Positions 6,501 to 11,380 of a stretch of DNA of 11,380 bases are shown in pieces; position 1 is the first letter of the stretch; every line of letters begins with the position of its first letter. A program made the position numbers and the translations under genes. Under the pieces are notes generated by a model, which worked only from the letters and a program-made list of their open reading frames with translations, had not been told where the DNA came from and ran no database searches. The stretch is from Prevotellaceae bacterium (GTDB lineage: Bacteria > Bacteroidota > Bacteroidia > Bacteroidales > UBA932), in contig JAITVR010000078.1 in the NCBI GenBank assembly GCA_031285695.1, positions 1 to 11,380 on the forward strand, read 5' to 3'.

Positions 6501-7986
6501 ACAGAAGCATAGTGGAACTAACTCTGCTAAAGTAGCTGCATCTGCAAGAGTGGATATTACGCAAACAATTTTAGGAGTAGAAGCAGGAAAAAAGTACGAC
6601 ATCAGCTTCTGGTACTACATGGAGCCGGCCTCTACGGGAAACGGACTTCGCATTTGGTCGGCTTTCCGCGACGGCTCAACGAACATTTCGCTGTCTGCTG
6701 ACGACAACGCTATTCTCCAACCAGATGTTTATCAAAACACCAAAGGACAGTGGATGCAGTTTGCCATAAGCGCATTCGAAGCACCTGCCACTGCCGATAA
6801 CTTTAGGTTTGAAGTGCGCACTATGACAGGTTCAACAGTTTACTACGACGATTTCAGCTTTGCTGAGCACGATGAGCAAGCTCCGCAAATTGTGGTAACG
6901 CCAACAACACTTGCGTTTGGCAACGTTGGTGTGGACGAAAGTAAAACCGACACCGTGCAAATTACCGCTACCAACATTTCTACCGACCTGCAGCTGAGCG
7001 TAAGCGGAGCAAACGCCTCAATGTTCAGCGTGCAATCCACGCTAACGCCCACAGGTAGCGCGCAAAAAGTAGCCATTACCTATACGCCCACCGCCGAAGG
7101 TAGCCATGCTGCAACGCTAAGCATTGTGAACGGCGGCGTTGAAAAATTGGTTGCGCTGAGCGGTACAGGATTTTCGGCAGCCTCCATAACGCCCATTGGC
7201 GACATTGTTACCGGCGCAGAGGCAAGCCCCCTTGCTGATTCAACCGTGCTTACCACCGGCGTAGTAACTGGCGTAGTAGAAACCGGCAGCTTCTTTATAC
7301 AGCAAGGCAATCGTGGTTTATACGTGTATCGCCGCGGTAGCGTTACGCCACAAGTTGGCGATAGCGTATTGGTGCGAGGAAAAGTAGAAGAATACTACGG
7401 TTTAACCGAAATTACGGGCAGCACCAATGACGATATTACCGTAGCTTCGAGCGGAAATGCACTGCCTGCGCCTGTGGTAGTTACCTTAGCGGAATACGGA
7501 AAAGTGCACCACGGCGTACTGGTTACCATCAATAATCTTACTGTTGCAGCCGCTCCCGAAGGCAATAGCCGCTACACCGTTTCCGATTCCAACGGCGACA
7601 CTGCGCTTGTTTCCAACGAGCTATTTGCTTCCGCAAGTTTGGTTGAAAAAGGCGATGTGCTACATGTTACAGGTATTGGTTTTTACTTCAATGGCGCGCA
7701 GCTGCTGCCTCGCTCCGCAGCCGATATAGAAAAAGTAGCCTCCACTGCAGCCAACAAAGAACTTGCCAACTTGGTAACGCTGTACCCTAACCCTGTAGGC
7801 AGCATGTTATATATTAATTCAACACTGCAAATAGTTGACATTCAAATAGTTAGTGTGAATGGAGTAGTGCTTATGCAAAGTAAAAATCAAGCAGAGTTGA
7901 ATGTTTCATCTTTAGCATCAGGTGTTTACATTGTGCGCATAACTTTTGCCGATGGTCGCACAACAGCTAAATTGATTACAAAGTAG
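3556..7986 (+). CDS. Large modular T9SS-secreted surface protein with OB-fold and binding modules
   Basis: The 1476-residue product starts with a signal peptide ending near Q28 (hydrophobic core, then TGWGQ). Modules, judged by eye: a jelly-roll-like domain (29-212); Ig/ASH-like repeats (213-317 and 318-419) with the recurring SL.FG.V..G......V.....G...V.L.GT pattern; a concanavalin/LamG-like domain (420-648); an FN3-like domain (649-754); two more ASH-like repeats (756-852 and 853-949); a CBM4/9-like galactose-binding fold opening with NMLANPGFETW (950-1110); a fifth ASH-like repeat (1111-1208); and an OB-fold module (1210-1395) with GVVTGVVETGSFFIQQ and GDSVLVRGKVEEYYGLTEI. That pattern resembles the YhcR/ExeM-type domain of extracellular nucleases, and also DUF5689. 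Residues 1409-1476, from LYPNPV, are a type A T9SS sorting domain ending in KLITK. No catalytic domain is visible, so I infer an adhesin or scaffold that binds glycan or nucleic acid at the cell surface. The gene has its own -7 box and a strong terminator. Sorting-domain DNA is much more AT-rich than the OB-fold DNA. Confidence 0.88.
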   Translation: MKTTYAKLKKVLLLAAVLLGFTATGWGQAETIAAWDFNGVSGSTETYAATTYHEGLDQAATYGSITRGAEATASTGGDSFRSTKFGNTGISTAEGSRYFQVTIKPDAEKTVSLSTISGNANGTATFAAAPGVTTQFAYSIDGENFTLIGEPQVKSGNPQTFSIDVSGVAALQNVSGATIYLRYYASGQTTTGGWGFYSASSGANGLEITGVIPSFDPSVSVDQTSLYFGSVKSGATKDLALKATPANLTANLSLNIQSESGAFSVNTASIPQETSTETDITVSFTAPAEQGEYRDTLVISGGGLAAPVKVALSGISAMPSLTVDSVQVQLGGVEVGESKTVSVPIRAVVLQDKVTLTIDGANKDNFAVDSAEYAPGSFTKSARVTYTPSAVGATDQATLTVKSAGMEDKIVSLSGTGIAQIVEYLYEPFEYTAGENIGGNTGGTGGPVNSWSTHSNGASAVGTIDVQSGSLEYSGLLTSKGNMVRLPGDNTSVPRDVNRPFVKSSMADSIYYSALINVADETQLSTTGDYFMGVGTTTLGARLGAKKSGAGYKFIIANSNTTFVEYGTELSFGTVYLVVVKYDRKSVASLWVNPATLGGEEPSGCVATASGSAINTAFSAIGLRNAANTPKVDIDEIRVGRTWKSVTPAATAPAFAARPTVADTTATSANVKVKVDGDATLYYVVKTASVANITAGDVVADEGKKSATLTANVEETIALSELTAETPYYVYMAAENAYGLSEVDSAVFTTLSALAPVITVAPEALTFDTIVGLQQEKTFTVTTANLGENAALTLGQSGAFSLSTESVADNSADINITVTYTAGASVVKDTIYITGGSALAKMVELTGTPRTPVVSASSAKLTFAAVQDVPATQKIVVKGSNLKDGIKLIKSSAAYTLSKDTVTVAEAASATGDTITVTFNAAAATTDTIILRSAGAQSVKIALEGTVRGQYDNMLANPGFETWTETAPDAWTFSSNPTKEVVQKHSGTNSAKVAASARVDITQTILGVEAGKKYDISFWYYMEPASTGNGLRIWSAFRDGSTNISLSADDNAILQPDVYQNTKGQWMQFAISAFEAPATADNFRFEVRTMTGSTVYYDDFSFAEHDEQAPQIVVTPTTLAFGNVGVDESKTDTVQITATNISTDLQLSVSGANASMFSVQSTLTPTGSAQKVAITYTPTAEGSHAATLSIVNGGVEKLVALSGTGFSAASITPIGDIVTGAEASPLADSTVLTTGVVTGVVETGSFFIQQGNRGLYVYRRGSVTPQVGDSVLVRGKVEEYYGLTEITGSTNDDITVASSGNALPAPVVVTLAEYGKVHHGVLVTINNLTVAAAPEGNSRYTVSDSNGDTALVSNELFASASLVEKGDVLHVTGIGFYFNGAQLLPRSAADIEKVASTAANKELANLVTLYPNPVGSMLYINSTLQIVDIQIVSVNGVVLMQSKNQAELNVSSLASGVYIVRITFADGRTTAKLITK

Positions 7987-8004
7987 CCTAAATTTGCTAC
8001 GGTA

Positions 8005-8040
8005 AAAAGAGCCAAAAGGTGTTAACTTTTGGCTCTTTTG
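8005..8040 (+). terminator. Intrinsic terminator of the large surface protein gene
   Basis: A perfect 14-bp stem (8005-8018 with 8026-8039, core AAAAGAGCCAAAAG) encloses a 7-nt loop and ends in a run of T. It begins 18 nt after the stop codon at 7984-7986. Because the stem is flanked by A on one side and T on the other, it should work mainly rightward. It separates this gene from the nuclease gene downstream. Confidence 0.9.
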
Positions 8041-8073
8041 CTATGTTTAAGTATAAAACGAAAAATTGCAGCG

Positions 8074-8081
8074 TATCTTTG
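8074..8081 (+). promoter_or_regulatory. -7 promoter box directly before the endonuclease start
   Basis: TATCTTTG is an exact TAnnTTTG match. No TTG is found at the usual distance upstream (around 8052-8057). The box ends 5 nt before the ATG at 8087, so if it is used the transcript would be leaderless or nearly so. Confidence 0.5.
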
Positions 8082-8086
8082 TATAT

Positions 8087-9229
8087 ATGAAAATAACACG
8101 GATAAAAATAGCGTGTGTAATCTTGCTGCTGCCCCTTGCCGCAGCGGCGCAAGAGCCGGCAGATTACTACAGCGCAGCCTACGGAAAAAGCGGTGCAGCG
8201 CTAAAAACCGTTTTGCATGGCAAAATAAAAGGGCACACCGTGCGCACCTACCGCGAATTGTGGACAGACTTTGTGCGCACCGACAGCCGCGCTGATGGCA
8301 CGGTGTGGGATATGTACAGCAATTGTAACTTTACGTGGGGCACAAGCGGAAATCAAGACTACGGCTCGGGCGGCAGTGCGGAGTGTCAGTTTTACAACCG
8401 CGAGCACTCCTTTCCCAAAAGTTGGTTTGGCATAAAAGGCGGAGATGAGGACGACCACCCGATGGGCACCGACCTTTTTCACCTCATTCCCTCCGATAAG
8501 CGCGTAAATACAGGGCGCAGCAACATGCCTTACGGCGAAGTTGGCACCACGGTTGAAAAAAATTATTTGAACGGTTCGAAAATTGGCGCATGCTCGTTTG
8601 CAGGCTGCACAGGCAAAGTGTTTGAGCCCATTGACGAGTACAAGGGCGATTTTGCCCGCACCTACTTTTACGTAGTTACGCGCTACGAAAATGAAGTTGC
8701 AAATTGGTACGCCACCGCCGAAGCGCCAAAAGTGATTGACGGCACTTCCTATCCTGCATTTTCGGCTTGGGCAAAAGAAATGCTGCTAAAGTGGCATAGG
8801 CAGGACACCGTGAGCGCAAAGGAAATAGCGCGCAACGATTCGATTTACAAAATTCAAAAAAATCGCAACCCATTCATTGACCACCCCGAATTTGCGGAGT
8901 ACATTTGGGGCGACAGCATGAGCTACACGTGGAATGGTGGCGGAGTTTATACTGCTGCACCAAAGTTGGCAGAGGCAAGTTTTACGCTCTATCCAAACCC
9001 TGTTACTAATGGAGAACTGACATGCGACATGCGATATGCGAAGCGCGAAAAAGAGTCGCAAGTCGAAAATCGCAGGTCGCAAATCGAAATTTACAGCCTA
9101 AGCGGCGCGCTTGTTGCCACGTACAAAATTACGGGCGAGGAAAAAATGCGCATTGATGTTTCGCAATTGCCCAACGGTGCATACCTGCTAAAAGTTGGAA
9201 AAAGCGTCGTGAGATTTGTAAAACAGTAG
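8087..9229 (+). CDS. Secreted endonuclease I family nuclease with T9SS sorting domain
   Basis: The product has 380 residues from the ATG at 8087. An in-frame ATG at 8066 would put MQRIFVY before a complete signal peptide and lies upstream of the -7 box, so 8087 is preferred. Residues 1-22 are the signal peptide (ends AAAAQ). Residues ~25-290 match the Endonuclease_1 (EndA/Vvn/NucM-like) family: NREHSFPKSWF (104-114) supplies E106 and the likely general base H107, DLFHLIPSD (129-137) follows, and N141 in RVNTGRSN fits the second metal ligand of the beta-beta-alpha-metal active site. Cysteines in SNCN, AECQ and GACSFAGC may form disulfides. Family members cut DNA and often RNA without sequence specificity. 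Residues 301-380, from LYPNPV to RFVKQ, form a T9SS type A sorting domain, so the enzyme should be exported and probably surface-anchored. A 7-bp tandem repeat interrupts that domain at residues ~312-335. Confidence 0.92.
   Translation: MKITRIKIACVILLLPLAAAAQEPADYYSAAYGKSGAALKTVLHGKIKGHTVRTYRELWTDFVRTDSRADGTVWDMYSNCNFTWGTSGNQDYGSGGSAECQFYNREHSFPKSWFGIKGGDEDDHPMGTDLFHLIPSDKRVNTGRSNMPYGEVGTTVEKNYLNGSKIGACSFAGCTGKVFEPIDEYKGDFARTYFYVVTRYENEVANWYATAEAPKVIDGTSYPAFSAWAKEMLLKWHRQDTVSAKEIARNDSIYKIQKNRNPFIDHPEFAEYIWGDSMSYTWNGGGVYTAAPKLAEASFTLYPNPVTNGELTCDMRYAKREKESQVENRRSQIEIYSLSGALVATYKITGEEKMRIDVSQLPNGAYLLKVGKSVVRFVKQ
9021..9089 (+). repeat. Heptamer tandem repeat inside the nuclease sorting domain
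   Basis: The stretch divides cleanly into 7-bp units: CATGCGA, CATGCGA, TATGCGA, AGCGCGA, AAAAGAG, TCGCAAG, TCGAAAA, TCGCAGG, TCGCAAA and a last partial TCGAAA. The first three and the last five are near-identical within each group. It encodes a hydrophilic insert (CDMRYAKREKESQVENRRSQ) between the LYPNPV strand and the IEIYSLSG strand of the sorting domain. Confidence 0.8.
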
Positions 9230-9239
9230 CATGCAACCG

Positions 9240-9311
9240 CGTCATTGCGAGGAGTGAGGCACGAACGACGCGGCAATCTCAAGAGATTGCTTCGCTTTGC
9301 TCGCAATGACG
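9240..9311. repeat. Dispersed CGTCATTGCGA inverted repeat element
   Basis: Perfect 11-bp terminal inverted repeats (CGTCATTGCGA at 9240-9250 and its complement at 9301-9311) bound a 72-bp element. Its centre is a second hairpin, GCAATCTC (9273-9280) with GAGATTGC (9283-9290). The left interior holds a GGCACGAACGACG segment typical of a widespread bacterial intergenic repeat. It starts 10 bp after the first nuclease stop and ends 8 bp before the next possible start codon, so it occupies nearly the whole gap. It might act as a terminator or an mRNA processing site. Confidence 0.8.
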
Positions 9312-9319
9312 ATGAAGTT

Positions 9320-11380
9320 ATGATTATGAAAATAAAAAAAATATTGTCTATTTTTATTTTTCTGCTTGCCGCCGCGCAGCTTTCGGCGCAGGTGGATAGC
9401 GTGGTGTGGAATTTTTCTTCGGCTACAGGAAATCCAAGCACCAACTTGGCAAATGCCGAGTTTACCTGCAGCAGCATAACTGGCGGAAACGGTTTTAACG
9501 TTACCAGTGCTTCAGTTTCGTCCGGTTATGCGGGCGCAAGCGGAACGTACAATATCGTTTTATCTGCAACAGGAAGCACACTTAGCACCTCCTCCTCTAA
9601 CTACATTCAGTGGACTATTTCTCCTAAAAATAATTTTAAGGTGGGTGTAACCGCTATTCAGTTTGGTATGCGTAGTACTCCCACCGGCGCAAGGGCATGG
9701 GCGCTACGCAGCAGCAAAGATGATTATGCGTCAGATTTGGCCACAGGAACAAATGCTAACGATGAAAAATGGAAGTTTCACGTAGCTCCGCTGCACTATA
9801 CCGTTAACGGCGAAGCGGTAACTTTGAGGCTTTATTTTTACGATTGTGGAAGTTCGGGTCGGAGCAACACCCGCTTGGACGACATTAAGCTCAGCCTTAC
9901 GCCGCCCATGCTGCGCACTACGCCAAAAATTTTGCAGGTAAACACCTCGCTCAACACGCCTTCTACCGTGCCCGTTTTGGTAAAAGGAATGCTGCTGGAG
10001 CAAGATGTTACCGTGGCGTCAAGCAGCGCCAACTTTACGGTGGATAAAAGCAGCATTTCTTTTAGTGAAATTAACTCCGCTCCGCAAACGCTCAACGTAA
10101 CTTTTTCGGGCACGGCGGCAAGCAGCGGAAAAATTGTGCTGAAGTCAAAAGCTTCGAATGTGGATATTACCGACTCCATTTTTGTAACGGGAGCGGTGGG
10201 AATTCCTGCCATTTCGGTAAGCCCTGCAGAAATAAATTTTACCACCACCGAAACCGGCGATTTTGCGCAGCAAACGCTAAAGGTAACCGGCGCGTACCTT
10301 AGCGACAGCATTTACCTTACCTTTACCGCAGGTGATAGCGTATTTTCGGCTCAGCCAAAAACGCTTTACAAGGTTGCCAACGAAACCGCTGTGAGCCTAC
10401 GCTACATGCCGCTTTCGGCAGGCGCCACCGAGGGAATTTTGCGCCTCAGCAGCGCGCATGCCCCCGATATTTTTGTAAACGTGGCGGGCTCAGCCATAGC
10501 TTCGGACCCTAACGGCGGAATTCCCCAAGGCTACTACGATTTGGCAAAAGAAAAGCGCGATGTGCTGCTCAAAACCACGCTGCATAACATCATTAAGGGG
10601 CATACGGAGTTTTCGTACAACGATGTTTGGGTGGCCTACCGCGATTTGGATGTGCGCCCCGAATGCCCAAAGTACACCAACGAAACGCCCGATGGCACCG
10701 TGGCCATTTGGGATATGTACACCGACCGCCCGGGCTGCGTGCCGTACAATTCGCCCTGCGGTGAGCTAAGCACTCCGTACCCTGCAGGCCACCGCTGCGA
10801 AGGATTTAAGGTTTACCGCACGGGGCTTGACCAGCAGGGCGGCGAGGAAGACCCCGGCGGCGGAACGGAAGGTAACAGCTACAACCGCGAACACTCTTTT
10901 CCCAAAAGTTGGTGGAACAATAGCGAAACTGGCACGGGCGTTCCGCAGCACAACGATTTGCACCACCTTTACCCCACCGATAGAGGCGTAAACTCGCTGC
11001 GCAATAATAACCCCTACTGCGAGGTTATCAGCCCAACGAGAACTACCACCAACGGCAGCAAATTCGGGGCTTGCAGCGGCTACGCAGGTAACGGATTTGA
11101 GCCCATTGATGAGTACAAGGGCGATTTGGCGCGCACCTACTTTTACATGGCTACGCGCTACGAAAATGAGTTTGACGTGTGGGGCAGCTACGACGATGCA
11201 AAGCCCATGCTGGCCGGAAATAAGTACCCCGGATTTAAGCCCTGGGCAGTAAGCATGCTGCTCAAGTGGCACAGGCAAGACCCCGTAAGCAAAAAAGAAA
11301 AAGACCGCAACAACACCATTTACGCCGATTGGCAAAAAAATCGCAATCCGTACATTGACCACCCGGATTTGGCGGAGTAC
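9320..11380 (+). CDS. Secreted endonuclease I paralogue with N-terminal jelly-roll and ASH modules (3' end outside window)
   Basis: An open frame from the ATG at 9320 runs to the window end without a stop, giving 687 residues; the ATG at 9326 is an equally good start. Residues 1-24 are a signal peptide ending LSAQ. Residues ~25-193 form a jelly-roll-like domain opening with VDSVVWNFSSATG and ending in an RLDDIKLSL strand. Two Ig/ASH-like modules follow (~197-294 and 295-394; the second begins ISVSPAEINF). From ~403 comes an Endonuclease_1 domain. NREHSFPKSWW (522-532) gives E524 and H525, DLHHLYPTD (546-554) follows, and N558 sits 34 residues after E524, against 35 in the upstream paralogue. 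The two share FEPIDEYKGD, ARTYFY, TRYENE and MLLKWHRQD, so they arose by duplication. This copy has a longer cysteine-containing insert before the active site (PGCVPYNSPC, HRCEGF). A T9SS sorting domain is expected downstream but cannot be seen. No promoter is evident in the short gap, so co-transcription with the first nuclease is possible. Confidence 0.9.
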   Translation, partial: MIMKIKKILSIFIFLLAAAQLSAQVDSVVWNFSSATGNPSTNLANAEFTCSSITGGNGFNVTSASVSSGYAGASGTYNIVLSATGSTLSTSSSNYIQWTISPKNNFKVGVTAIQFGMRSTPTGARAWALRSSKDDYASDLATGTNANDEKWKFHVAPLHYTVNGEAVTLRLYFYDCGSSGRSNTRLDDIKLSLTPPMLRTTPKILQVNTSLNTPSTVPVLVKGMLLEQDVTVASSSANFTVDKSSISFSEINSAPQTLNVTFSGTAASSGKIVLKSKASNVDITDSIFVTGAVGIPAISVSPAEINFTTTETGDFAQQTLKVTGAYLSDSIYLTFTAGDSVFSAQPKTLYKVANETAVSLRYMPLSAGATEGILRLSSAHAPDIFVNVAGSAIASDPNGGIPQGYYDLAKEKRDVLLKTTLHNIIKGHTEFSYNDVWVAYRDLDVRPECPKYTNETPDGTVAIWDMYTDRPGCVPYNSPCGELSTPYPAGHRCEGFKVYRTGLDQQGGEEDPGGGTEGNSYNREHSFPKSWWNNSETGTGVPQHNDLHHLYPTDRGVNSLRNNNPYCEVISPTRTTTNGSKFGACSGYAGNGFEPIDEYKGDLARTYFYMATRYENEFDVWGSYDDAKPMLAGNKYPGFKPWAVSMLLKWHRQDPVSKKEKDRNNTIYADWQKNRNPYIDHPDLAEY

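Noticed and set aside
8066..8086. Upstream in-frame ATG as the nuclease start
   Set aside because: It would add MQRIFVY in front of a complete signal peptide and place the start codon upstream of the -7 box. The ATG at 8087 fits better.
9240..9311. Considered as an insertion sequence or attachment site
   Set aside because: It is 72 bp with no coding capacity and no target duplication that I can see; it matches a dispersed hairpin repeat, not an IS or att site.
10766..11362. 198-codon minus-strand frame over the second nuclease
   Set aside because: The opposite strand encodes a clear Endonuclease_1 domain with intact active-site motifs; the minus-strand product has no recognisable family pattern.

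Overview
The window looks like a chromosome fragment from a member of Bacteroidota, most likely a Bacteroidales-type lineage. The evidence is: promoter boxes matching TAnnTTTG, start codons without Shine-Dalgarno sequences, two proteins ending in type IX secretion system (T9SS) type A sorting domains (LYPNPV motif), a DUF4831-family lipoprotein-like gene, and a Bacteroidota-style GH2 glycosidase tail. I cannot name a genus from sequence alone.

Left part (1-3154). The window opens inside a rightward gene for a glycoside hydrolase family 2 protein. Its stop codon lies 2 nt from the stop of a leftward SpoU/TrmH-family RNA methyltransferase. Upstream of that (also leftward) is a DUF4831 protein, and then an unrecognised four-helix membrane protein with a well-formed promoter. 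The gaps between these leftward genes hold repeats: a cluster of octamers in both orientations at 999-1099 and a nested REP-like inverted repeat at 2263-2341.

Divergent intergenic region (3155-3555). It carries the membrane-protein promoter, a three-unit minisatellite of 41-42 bp containing hairpins, and a -7 box for the large rightward gene.

Right part (3556-11380). Three rightward genes encode exported proteins. The first is a 1476-residue modular surface protein: jelly-roll, five Ig/ASH-like modules, a lectin-like module, an FN3-like module, a CBM-like module, an OB-fold module like those of extracellular nucleases, and a T9SS sorting domain. It ends in a strong intrinsic terminator. The second is a compact secreted endonuclease I with its own T9SS sorting domain, interrupted by a 7-bp tandem repeat. 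The third, truncated by the window end, is a larger endonuclease I paralogue with an N-terminal jelly-roll and two ASH-like modules. A second dispersed inverted repeat (9240-9311) lies between the two nuclease genes. My reading is that the right part is a locus for handling extracellular DNA at the cell surface. This is inference from domain content, not a demonstrated system.
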